Below, in pieces: positions 22,105-31,939 of a stretch of 64,000 nt of DNA. The notes beneath the pieces are model-generated. The model was not told the origin of the DNA and ran no database searches. It was given only the letters and a program-made list of their open reading frames with translations. Source of the stretch: Xanthostigma xanthostigma (taxonomy: Eukaryota; Arthropoda; Insecta; Raphidioptera; Raphidiidae); contig OY754467.1 of assembly GCA_963575645.1 (NCBI GenBank), positions 25,168,501 through 25,232,500 on the forward strand. The letters are read 5' to 3'. Every line of letters starts with the position of its first letter. Position 1 is the stretch's first letter. A program made the position numbers and the translations under genes.

Positions 22105-22245
22105 TTTAATCGGTGACAAAAAAAAGAAATCGAAAAGAACAGAAAAGAAGAAAATTCAGAGGTGCAAACGCACCTCTATATAACGAAACGCCGTAGATTA
22201 GTAGCTTGATCGATCTAAACACGTTGATGGTCGCAAGCAAACTCG
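22105..22245 (-). other. LINE 5' untranslated region
   Basis: A 141-base leader lies between the right target duplication and the ORF1 start. It begins with GAGTTTGCTTGCGACC-type sequence and contains ATCAACGTG about 20 bases in. Jockey-type elements carry an internal promoter at their first bases, so this region probably initiates transcription. The full-length 5' end suggests an untruncated insertion. Confidence 0.6.
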
Positions 22246-22538
22246 ATCGTTAATTTTTTTTTATCATCAGCAGCTTCTAATATTCCGAGTTGTTGTTGCA
22301 AATACAATGAAAAGGGTCAACCTCAACCCAAGTATTGCGCGCCATAACTACTACTCTGGCCTTTACGGTGCCTACTTTATGACGCTCCGAACGTTCTTAC
22401 AAATATGCGTGTATCTCCAAGAATTATTTGCCGGATCGATTTGAATTTTTCAGAGAATATGCTCAAATATATGTACATTCCGAAAATGTAATAAAAAAAA
22501 TATGTTTTCTTAATTTCTAACTGCGTATAACCCCTTAA

Positions 22539-22640
22539 GCCACATTCAAAGAAGTTTTGCCTACGACAGTTGTGGCAATTGGGCAGGTGTATATCAAAGC
22601 ACACCAACCTTTGAGGAATATTGCAAAAACACATGCAAAA
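22539..22640 (+). repeat. Repeat R copy a, right part
   Basis: From GCCACATTCAAAGAAGTTTT onward this matches copy b from about 31406 (ACACATTCAAAAAAGTTTT, then CGACAGTT and GGCAATTGGGCAGG). It joins 9809 once the TTAA element is discounted. Confidence 0.75.
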
Positions 22641-23302
22641 ATGTTTAATGTTTAACTGAGTTTAACCAACAGAAATGATAACTTAAATACATTTAAATTC
22701 GCACGAGGTGACGAGTCCGTAGTGAGTGCACTCGCACTCGCCGCTCGGTAACTTTGACTCGCGGTTAAATAATCGGCTTTATACGCAGCCCCGGATCTCC
22801 GATTTTTTCGAACCGGGGTAGAAACTTGATAATGGCGCCCCCTCTCTCTCTAGCTTTTGAGATAAATTACTTAAAAAAAACTCATAAATATATAATGGTT
22901 GGTATTTTTCGTGAACGGGAAACCGTCAGAAAACAAGCAGATAGAGTAAATCGGAAAAAGGACAGATTAAATGTAGTTTTGGCGCCCTCTAAAACTGCCG
23001 CCCGGGGCAGGTGCCCCGGTTTGCCCCCCCTAGATCCGGGGCTGTTTATACGGAGCGCTGGCGAGGCGAGACAGGGCGCTACGAGATCGGGCGAACGTTC
23101 CCAGTTAATAGATAACTATATGATGATGAAAACCGTATTAAGCATAAAATTCGGTCTTAGATCGAAAAGAATATGATCGTTCGATTTTGTTGTAAAAAGG
23201 ATAGATTATTGTACTATTCAACTTGCCCAAGATATTAAAATAGATGACAAAGACCTTAGAGTTTAGACTATGGAGGTATAAGGACATATAAACAATTGCG
23301 CG
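22641..23302. other. Flank holding a hAT-type element, no gene
   Basis: There is no coding region. It includes a GC-richer patch with CACTCGCACTCGCCGC-like repetition (22725-22745) and the hAT-type insertion. It ends with the CGCG target duplication of the next LTR element (23299-23302). Confidence 0.5.
22786..23044. mobile_element. 259-bp non-autonomous hAT-type element
   Basis: The ends CAGCCCCGGATCT and AGATCCGGGGCTG are perfect 13-bp inverted repeats with further subterminal similarity (ACCGGGG). The element is flanked by an 8-bp duplication TTTATACG (22778-22785 and 23045-23052). An 8-bp TSD and CAG...CTG ends are hallmarks of hAT elements. No transposase is encoded. A GC palindrome (CCGGGGCA-GG-TGCCCCGG, 23002-23019) lies near the right end. 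Confidence 0.85.
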
Positions 23303-23747
23303 AGTTATATAGGCACCTATTCTATATCTATAATAAGATACATAAAATGCATATCAATTGTTATCATTTTCTCCACAGGAAATATGGACATGTTAACCTT
23401 ATCACATAATATTATAAAATATCATTTTCTCTACATGTAGATGACAGGAAATATGGACATGTTAATTTTATCTCATATAAAATTAACACCTAAGCTTAAA
23501 TGCTCCAAAACGAATACTTCTTTATTAAAATAAGTCTTTTCAGACTTCACTTATTATTGAGACAGTCAACGGACATGACATCCTAATAATCGGTCCTACG
23601 TACATCGTAGTTAGAATAAGAAAACAATAATAAATAAGCACATTACAATTAAAATGTATTTCAATTATAAATAAATAAAGTGTTTTAATAATAAATTAAA
23701 TAATATTTTTTTTTAAAAACTCAAGTTTCAAAACACGAAACTTAACT
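23303..23747 (+). repeat. 5' LTR of the errantivirus-like element
   Basis: The LTR is 445 bp. It contains TATATA four bases from the start, an internal direct repeat around CAGGAAATATGGACATGTTAA (23376 and 23445, 69 bp apart), and AATAAATAAAG poly(A) candidates near 23670. Its last T is also the first base of the primer site. Confidence 0.9.
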
Positions 23748-23762
23748 GGCGCAGTCGGTAGG
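23747..23762 (+). promoter_or_regulatory. Primer binding site, tRNA-Ser type
   Basis: TGGCGCAGTCGGTAGG starts on the last LTR base, as in the 17.6/297 group. A second copy of the LTR end plus primer site follows 34 bp downstream (23771-23792). Confidence 0.85.
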
Positions 23763-24283
23763 ACATTGCCGAAACTTAACTGGCGCAGTCGGATTGGATA
23801 TTGCAACGTACCCAAAATCGGGGCTGATTATCGAAATCTACGGCGAATTTTAAATTCCCTATGCAATATTCGAACTAAAACAAATAACTAAACAATTAAT
23901 TAAAAATAAAAGTGAACGAAAATCACAAACAAATAAACAAATAATTAACAATAAAAGTGAACACAAATCACAACAAACAAATAAAACTACGTAAAAAAAT
24001 TAAAACTAAAACTTAGTTTTAAATAAACAAGTTCTAATATACAAGTTCTTCAAAATTTCTTTGAGCCCTCTAGCTCAGAAGGCGGGTAAGACCTTCGCAA
24101 CTGTATTCAAGAAAAGAAGAAAACAAAATCGCCTCCATTCGAAACCAGCAGTGCAGTTTGCAGCTCGACGTAACAATACTTTATTTCAACTATATTCAAC
24201 AATGAAGATTAGTTTAATAATTTTAATGTAAGTCTTTTTTTTGAATTTAAACTCTTAAGATTTTTCAAGCGAATTTTTAATCT
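23763..24283 (+). other. Leader with second PBS copy and a possible env mini-exon
   Basis: After the duplicated primer site the leader is A-rich. At 24202 an ATG opens a short hydrophobic frame that runs directly into a consensus splice donor GTAAGT at 24228-24233, followed by a T-run. In errantiviruses env is made from a spliced RNA, and this could be its first coding exon. Gag starts further down at 24284. Confidence 0.55.
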
Positions 24284-25584
24284 ATGTCAGATCCATTAGA
24301 TCTAAGCGATTTAAGATTAGCTTTAACAGATTTAATAATTGATTCTACAAAATATTCGATACTTGAAACATCTTCGGATACAATGGCTCCACCAATATTA
24401 GATCGCCATGCTTTTGATTTTATACCAGATTTTGACGGTAAAAACTCAGACATACTTAACAATTTCATTCAAGGCATTGATTTGATTGTTGCACGTTTCG
24501 CAATCGTAACTCAACCAGTTAACGCTGATGGTCAGTATCAAAATTTTCAAATCCTAAACGGGATATTATCTAAAATTAAAGGTGAAGCGAAACAGGTAGT
24601 AAATGCAAATCTTTGTCAAGATTGGAAATCAATCAAAGACATTCTAACTAGGACTTTTTCTGATCCCCGTGACGAAAACGAAATCCTATACGAATTAATA
24701 AGCCTGAGACCGAAACCCTCTTATCCATTCATTCAGTATTACAACGACACATATAAATATGTTAGTTTATATGCTTCGAAATTACCTCCAAACGAAACAA
24801 ATAGGAACGAAGTTAAAAATGAAATAGCACATACTCTAGCATTAAAAAATTTATTAAAATTCTCATTTGAACCGATCGGTACATTATTACGTACCATTCG
24901 ACCAACAACCTTAACTGAAGTTAAACTGTTAATAGATAACGAAACGAAAAATATTGGACAGTATCCTAAACAAACTAAAACTCAATTTAATTCAAATGTC
25001 AATTTAAATACGCGAATGCCCCAGACTTCACATAGATATCTTTCTCAAAATAACCAGCCAATAGTGGACAATCATCACCTAACAATTTCCAAAACAAAAA
25101 CAACGTATGGAATAAGTTACCGCCAAATCCATTCGGTAATAATTGACAACCACGCTATGTACCTCATAGATTCCCGACATCAAATCAAGTTTTTGGACAA
25201 AATAGTCGTCCACAACAACCTAAAAATGTTTTTAAGCCAAATCCGGCACAACGATCTAATTTGCCTCAACCGACACCAATGTCAATCGGTTATACTAACG
25301 CAAGAACCTCTAGACCTAACAATCAACAACAATTTCAATCTAATAATTTCTTCAGATCAACTGGACCACCTCAGTTTATCTCCGAAGAACTAAGGAATAT
25401 TGAAACTAACGAACCCTTCTACGAATTAAATCATGACGATAACGAATATTACGATAATTGTACCCCACCTGAAACAAATTCTTTTAATGAACCAGAAACA
25501 GAAAATTTTCGTATGCACGCCTCGGAATTGAATCCCAATATTTCAGAACAGATCTTGAACCTTCCGACGGATCCGAATATATAA
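24284..25584 (+). pseudogene. Errantivirus-type Gag, frameshifted
   Basis: The ATG at 24284 opens a frame with an N-terminal helical region and a capsid-like domain (ILSKIKGEAKQVV, then DWKSIKDILTRTF and RDENEILYELISLRP). It is well conserved to about 25020. Beyond that the natural Asn/Gln-rich tail is in another frame, recovered at 25261-25584 (PQPTPMSIGY onward), so at least one frameshift, and probably a stop near 25143, break the tail. There is no zinc knuckle, as usual for the 17.6/297 group. Gag ends at 25582-25584, and Pol opens one register back (-1), overlapping by about 25 bases, which is consistent with ribosomal frameshifting. I see no clear slippery heptamer. Confidence 0.82.
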
Positions 25585-28500
25585 ATTTAAATTGCATAAC
25601 AAAAGAAAGCATCCCCATAACAAATTGCCAAAATGACCTTAGCTATATTTTGATAAACGACCCACCACTTAAATTATTAATTGACACCGGAGCAACTCGA
25701 TCATTCTTGAAACCTCAAATAGCTCAAAATTATTTCCAAAATTACATTGAAAACTATGATTATAAAGTAACTGCTTTGTCAAAAACAATAACAGGTAACG
25801 GAAAAATAACAATTCCTGCTTTCCCCGAATTTGAACAAAATACAACTCAGTTAGAATTTTTATTACTAAATGCACACCCGATATTCGATGGCATTTTAGG
25901 ATTAGATTCGATAAGAAAATTGAAAATTCAACTCGATTTACAACAAAATTGTTTAACCACTCCTACCAAAATAAAATTACCTATACACTTTCTCAAACCT
26001 GGACAAATTATAATTTTCGAAGAAATTATCCCAGCAAGAACATCCAAAATCTGTAAAATACCTCTAAATACACCCGATGCTGAAGTTTTTATAGATTGTC
26101 ATACTATAGGAACTGTAAAAACATCACCAATGTTAGCAAAAGTTGAAAACAATACAGTAACTGTTGAATTTACGAATAACAATAATAAACGTTGTCATGT
26201 TAAAATGACAGAACCGTTTATTTTTCAAAATTTTAACGTAGAAAATTTCGAAATATTCAATTTAAATTATAATAAACCAAAGAATATCAAACTAGAATTA
26301 GAAAATCTGCTTAGAATTGATCATTTAAATTCACTAGAAAAAGTAAAACTAGTAGATTTATGTTGCGATTATGTCGACGTGTTGTCCACAGACGACACTC
26401 CTTTAACTTTTACTAACGACGTCAAACATAAAATCAGAACGATAGATGAAATTCCCATCTATTCGAAACCATACAGACTACCTCACATTCATAAAGCGGA
26501 AATCCAAAGTCAGATTACAAAATTATTAAATCAAAATATAATCAGACCTAGTCATTCACCTTGGTCTTCGCCAATCCTTATAGTCCCCAAAAAAATGGAC
26601 GCCAGCAATAAAAAGAAGTGGCGCATGGTTATAGATTATAGAAAATTAAATGAAAAAACCATTCCAGATAAATATCCTTTACGTAATATAGAGGACATAC
26701 TAGACAAACTCGGACGATCCATGTATTTCACTACCCTCGATTTAACTAGTGGATTCCACCAAATAAAAATGGACCCAAACGATATACAAAAAACAGCGTT
26801 TATTACTGAGAACGGACACTACGAATTTTGTCGCATGTCTTTTGGTTTACGAAATGCACCAAGCAGTTTTCAACGTGTAATGGACAACGTTTTGAGAGGA
26901 ATCCAAAACCATATTTATGTCTTGTCTACATGGACGACATTATAGTTTTTTCAAGTTCTCTCGAAGAACATATTAAAAATTTAAAAACTGTCTTTGACAG
27001 ACTAAGAAAAGCTAATTTAAAAATCCAGTTAGATAAAAGCGAATTTTTGAAAAAATCTGTCGCATTCTTAGGTCACATAATTACACCTGACGGAATAAAA
27101 CCTAATCCTGACAAAATTAACGCTATCCTTAATTATCCTATACCAAACACACAAAAACAAATTAAAGCGTTTTTAGGACTAATAGGTTATTATAGAAGAT
27201 TTGTACCCAACTTAGCCAAAATTACGAAACCATTGACGGACTGTTTAAAAAAGAATGCTTCTGTAAAACACGATCCATCTTTTATTCAAGCATTCGAAAC
27301 TTGTAAAACAATTTTGACAAATGAACCTGTATTAACGTACCCAGATTTTACAAAAACTTTTCTGATAACTTCTGATGCAAGTAACTTTGCAATCGGTGCC
27401 GTGTTATCACAAGGACCGATAGGAAAAGACAAGCCCATAGCGTACATCAGTAGAACGCTAAATGATCACGAAAAGAACTATAGCACAATAGAAAAAGAAC
27501 TCCTTGCTACAGTTTGGGCCGTAAACAAGTTCAGACCCTATATTTTCGGTAAAAAGTTTACCTTAATAACAGATCATAAACCTTTGACATATTTACACAA
27601 TTTAAAAGAACCACATTCACGCCTTATGCGATGGAAGATAAAATTGATGGACTATGATTTCGACATTGTATACAAAAAAGGAAAAATTAATTCAAATGCA
27701 GACGCTTTGTCTAGAATAGAAATAAATATTAGAGAATTAAATATTCCCGATAAAGACACTGAATCTATGATTCTTAACATTGACGATTTACCTGTACTAA
27801 CCGACTTAGAACTTTCAGAACTCCTACAAAATGATCCTGATAATGAAACCCCTATACAAATAGACGAACTATTTGAACCTCAACCCTCTACATCTCATGT
27901 CAATAATTTCGACAAAAATATAAATGAACATGACAGTGTAACACAACACTCAAATTTGGAAAATCCTATTTTAGAAATTCCATACACTGAATATCCACTT
28001 AATCATTTTTCTAACCAAGTGATATTAAAAACAAAAAATGTTTTATTAAAAGATCACACTGTAGAATATTTATATGACAAAAAGAAAACCAGATATAAGT
28101 TCTGTTTAAATAAAAATAATTTACAAGAAGACTTGATCTCATTGTTTATAGAATTTATAAAACCAAACCATCTAATAGCTGTGTACTTAGAAGAAGACAT
28201 GTACATCGAAACGGTTATAACTACCCTTCAAAATACTTTTAAAAATAATTCGTATAATATTAGAATACGTAAAAATCTATTAACTGATGTTGAAAAATTA
28301 GATGAACAAGAAGCAATAATATCTCAATACCACACAGGAAAAACTAACCACCGCGGAATAGACGAAACTTATCAAAAATTATCTAAACAATATTATTGGA
28401 TACATTTAAAAGATAACATTTCTAAATATATAAATAATTGTGATAAATGTCAAAAAGTAAAATACGATAGACACCCTTCAAAGCCTTATCTAGAAATAAC

Positions 28501-29350
28501 ACCTACACCTGAAAAACCTTTCGATATAGTAGCAATTGATATAATATTTCAATATAACAAACAAAAATACTTAACAATAATAGACGAATTTTCGAAATAT
28601 GCCCAAGCCTATTCGATTGATTCAAATACCACCGTTATAATAAACGATCGTTTATTAAACTATATTACCCACCACGGTACACCTAATGTAATAAAATTTG
28701 ACAGTGCTCCTGAATTTAATAATACATTATTTTTAGAAATACTGTCCTTACTTAAAATAAAACCTCATAAGACAACCGCGAAACATCACGAATCTAACGG
28801 AACTATAGAGAGATTCCACAGTACAATCATAGAGCATTTACGATTATTAGATTCCACGCCTAGTGAAATACGTCATAAAAACAACAATATGAAATTTGCG
28901 TTAATAGCTTATAATTCGTCAATTCACTCCGCTACAGGACACTCTCCTTATGATATTTTAAGTCATTCTAAATCAAGCTTAATAAGCGAAGTTAACATAA
29001 ACGAAAAATATTATAATACTTTCATTAATGACACTAAATTAAAATTAACAGAACTATACACACACATACACGAAAAAATTAAAAGTAATAAAGATAAATA
29101 TATTTCAAAAGCCAATAATAACAGAACAGAGCTAATAAATTATAACAAGAACACCGCGAGAGTAAAATTAGACCCTCGTAGTAAAAATAAACCGAAATTT
29201 TCTAACTCAAGGCCAATATTAAGTCAGACAAAAAATAAGTTAACTCTTTTAAACCCAGAAACGAATGTCACAACTACATATCATAAACAGGAATTAAAGA
29301 AACCCTTGCGTTTCCAGACTAGTGACAATGACGACCCAACAGAAGATTGA
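25559..29350 (+). pseudogene. Errantivirus-type Pol, broken by a frameshift beside YMDD
   Basis: The frame opens after a TGA near 25556. Domains in order are protease (LLIDTGATRSFL, Asp codon 25683), RT fingers (SPWSSPILIVPKKM, WRMVIDYRKLNEKT) and palm (FTTLDLTSGFHQIKM, FCRMSFGLRNAPSSF). A frameshift between about 26900 and 26926 moves the catalytic YMDD (26927-26938) to another register, which then runs unbroken to 29350. That register has RNase H (TSDAS), an integrase HHCC domain (CDKCQK) and a complete DD35E triad (Asp codons 28540 and 28700, Glu codon 28808). The frame change is the only break I see in Pol. The 840-residue half lacks its own true start. Confidence 0.9.
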
Positions 29351-30574
29351 AATTAAAAACATTGCCGAAACATAACTGGCGCTTAAAATCAGATTAGAAT
29401 AAATAATGATTTGTTAGATCTGCATGCAAACTATAAAAATCTATCTTTGGAATTTAACCAAATGGTTGTTTTCAACACTATGTCTGAAAACATACAGTTA
29501 ATGACAAATATTCTATTAGAAATGGAAGAATCTATAGTATTTGCTAAACAAAATACTTTACACATATCGATAATAAAACCAGATGAATTATATATTTTAC
29601 TAAAAAACATTGCATCTGCTTACGGAAGCAAAGTTTTACCTTTTCCTATAGATAATTTAGACTATTATTATTCATGTACTCGCATTGTATCATATATTAA
29701 AGATTATGTTATATATTTTATAATACAAATACCAATTAATGATAAAATTACAAATCAATATAACACAAGATGACGTTTCGATCCGGATTTATAAATACAA
29801 ATACCAATTACTTATGCAGAAGACTTTATACAATATAAGTTGTTACCAGTACCAAATAAAAATAATATGATTTTGTATCCAGAAAAACAGTTCATCACAA
29901 TGAATAAAGAAAAATTTTGGTTTCACGATGAACGTTGTAAAAACTTTGGCAACATAAATTTTTGTGACAAACTTGTTCACCTAAATTTGATTAATGACCA
30001 ATGTATACCAAATTTAATTCAAAACGAAAATTCAAAAAATTGTAATTTTCTACCCGTTAAACTAAACTCTATAATATTTATAGAAGTCATAAATGAACAA
30101 CACAGTTTAATTATTAGCGAACAAACACATAAAATTCATACGAATTGCGGAAACAATGTCTTAATAAAAGGATCTAATCTTGTAACATTACCACAAGACT
30201 GTTATATTCAGATAAATAACGAATTTTTTATGAACTACCAACAGTCTAAACAAGAAATTCCAACACTTATTCCTGATGTTCATAATTATGAAAAGATCAA
30301 AATCAAAAATTATAAACCAATAGAACTAGATAAAATTAATCTAAAAGAAATACATAAATTGTCAATGGATGCACAAGAAAACCCAGTTAAAATAATTAAT
30401 GTTTCAGACAATCTTATAAAGTATTCTTTTGCACCCATATATGTAATACTAATTATAATAATTATTATATATCTAATTCATAAGAGAAAGGATGTCTCAA
30501 AATATTGTCCGAATAAAAGACAGTTGAGCGAAACGAATGAACAAGTCGAATTTACACTTCAAAATATTGCGTAA
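29351..30574 (+). pseudogene. Truncated, interrupted errantivirus Env
   Basis: Two frames in the same register, 29411-29773 and 29840-30574, are separated by stops within a 72-bp insertion flanked by 17-bp direct repeats (29722-29738 and 29794-29810). The first piece is helical and could be a heptad region. The second has several cysteines and ends in a hydrophobic segment (about 30435-30480, Ile/Val/Leu-rich) followed by a basic cytoplasmic tail (HKRKD). That arrangement fits the C-terminal part of baculovirus-F-like errantivirus envelope proteins. The expected N-terminal portion with a furin site and fusion peptide is not visible after pol, so a large deletion is likely. It would not give a functional envelope. 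Confidence 0.7.
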
Positions 30575-30614
30575 CTTTTCTTTTCAAAAATTTCTTACCG
30601 CAATTTTTTCTCTT

Positions 30615-30626
30615 AAAGGGCGGAGG
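30615..30626 (+). promoter_or_regulatory. Polypurine tract
   Basis: AAAGGGCGGAGG lies directly before the 3' LTR and is purine except for one C. It would prime plus-strand synthesis. Confidence 0.75.
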
Positions 30627-31071
30627 AGTTATATAGGCACCTATTCTATATCTCTAATAAGATACATAAAATGCATATCAATTGTTATCATTTTCTCCAC
30701 AGGAAATATGGACATGTTAACCTTATCACATAATATTATAAAATATCATTTTCTCTATATGTAGATGACAGGAAATATGGACATGTTAATTTTATCTCAT
30801 ATAAAATTAACACCTAAGCTTAAATGCTCCAAAACGAATACTTCTTTATTAAAATAAGTCTTTTCAGACTTCACTTATTATTGAGACAGTCAACGGACAT
30901 GACATCCTAATAATCGGTCCTACGTACATCGTAGTTAGAATAAGAAAACAATAATAAATAAGCACATTACAATTAAAATGTATTTCAATTATAAATAAAT
31001 AAAGTGTTTTAATAATAAATTAAATAATATTTTTTTTTTAAAACTCAAGTTTCAAAACACGAAACTTAACT
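30627..31071 (+). repeat. 3' LTR of the errantivirus-like element
   Basis: It is a 445-bp copy of the 5' LTR. The differences I see are one in the TATCT(A/C)TAATA segment, one at CTCTA(C/T)ATGTAG and one T/A in the T-run before the end. Confidence 0.9.
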
Positions 31072-31075
31072 CGCG

Positions 31076-31939
31076 CGTCTGTTGACTGTTAGCATCAAAA
31101 ACCGGGGCCGTAAAAAAATACGGGGTTGTGTCGATGCGATGCCGTTTTTTTTTTGCGCAGTGAATAGGGAAGGGCCCTTTGGGAGATTTCTATAAAAAAC
31201 AATTACGGGGTCGTGTCGATGCGATGGCGTTTTCTTTTTGTGCAGTGAAAAGGAGAGGGTCCTTTGGTAGATTTCTTTAAAAAACAATTACGGGGTCGTG
31301 TCGATGCAATAGCGTTTTTTTTTTGCGCAGTGAAAAGGGGAGGACCTGTTGGGAGATTTCTTTAATCAGTTTCAAAACCCATCTATCTTGGGAAACTATT
31401 CTTCAGACACATTCAAAAAAGTTTTGCTTACGACAGTTATGGCAATTGGGCAGGCGTATGTCAATGTTCACCGACCTTTGAAAATTACGCCAAAAGTGTT
31501 TTGTTTCAGAAATACGATAATTATGAGGGCCGCAGGCCCGAATTTTGTAATTGAATTAATATTACGAGGCTCGAAGAGCCGAGTAGATTTACATTACAAT
31601 ATCAAAACACATCGATTTTGGAAAACTATTCTAAAAACAGATTGAAAAATGTTTCGCGTACATCTGTTATGGTAATTTGGCAGACGTGTATCAAAACACG
31701 CCATCCTTTGAAAACAATGTCAAAAACTAATGCAAAAATGTTTTTTTCTAAATAAATAACGGTAAGTTGCGCCGCGAGCCTGTATAAAAACACATGAATC
31801 TTTGAAAACTAACCAGAAAGCACATGTAAAATGTTTTGTGTTGCAAAAAAATTTTTGGCGACAGCCTGTGCCAAAAACATTGATCTTTGAAGACTGTGTT
31901 AAGTCGCCAGCAAAAAAGTTTTGCACCAGGCCCATCTAG
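31076..31939 (+). repeat. Repeat R copy b, with 85-bp tandem units and GC mini-hairpins
   Basis: Three units start at about 31128, 31213 and 31298 (exact 85-bp spacing). The sequence then continues as in copy a through the uninterrupted TTAA-element target (TTCA, 31402-31405). Further on, a related block recurs (31601-31740 resembles 31368-31500), with two GC mini-hairpins between (31527-31539 and 31568-31580). The unit ends in CTAG at 31936-31939, directly abutting the TC start of the Helitron-like copy 2. There is no coding region. Confidence 0.65.

Larger units (their letters stand above)
10038..22245 (-). mobile_element. Jockey-superfamily LINE carrying two nested insertions
   Basis: The LINE is on the minus strand, with its 5' end at 22245 and its 3' tail at 10038. 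A 10-bp target duplication ATCGTTAATT flanks it (10028-10037 and 22246-22255). It has an ORF1 with three zinc knuckles, an ORF2 with an APE-type endonuclease and an FADD reverse transcriptase, and a 3' end in TTTA repeats. The ORF1 type and the FADD box fit the Jockey superfamily. ORF1 is interrupted by the LTR element at 15490-21435 and ORF2 by the solo LTR at 10619-12668. ORF2 also carries frameshifts and an internal deletion. Confidence 0.85.
9814..22534. mobile_element. TTAA-flanked DNA transposon split by a LINE
   Basis: The ends are inverted repeats, GGGGTTATACGCAGTT at 9814-9829 and its reverse complement at 22519-22534, with 19 of 20 positions matching when extended. Each end is flanked by TTAA (9810-9813 and 22535-22538). 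Repeat R copy b at 31402-31405 has TTCA at the matching place and no insertion, so it serves as a related empty site. Without the LINE the element is about 503 bp and has no coding region. TTAA targeting is typical of piggyBac-type elements, but ends starting GGGG rather than CCC are atypical, so the superfamily is left open. Confidence 0.78.
23303..31071 (+). mobile_element. Errantivirus-like LTR element (17.6/297 type) with gag, pol and truncated env
   Basis: The 445-bp LTRs (23303-23747 and 30627-31071) begin AGTTA and end TAACT, are flanked by CGCG (23299-23302 and 31072-31075), and show three differences. The primer site is of the tRNA-Ser type used by 17.6 and 297. A polypurine tract precedes the 3' LTR. 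Gag lacks a zinc knuckle, Pol has protease, RT, RNase H and integrase, and a third frame ends in a transmembrane segment. Gag, pol and env are each interrupted, so this copy is defective although recent. Confidence 0.9.

Noticed and set aside
22826-23176. 116-codon frame across the hAT-type element
   Set aside because: It crosses a TIR and TSD and has no recognisable domain. The element is too short to encode a transposase.
24063-24155. TAGCTCAGAAGG resembles a tRNA A box in the errantivirus leader, with ATTCGAAACC downstream
   Set aside because: No acceptor stem or anticodon arm pairs. It is probably leader sequence.
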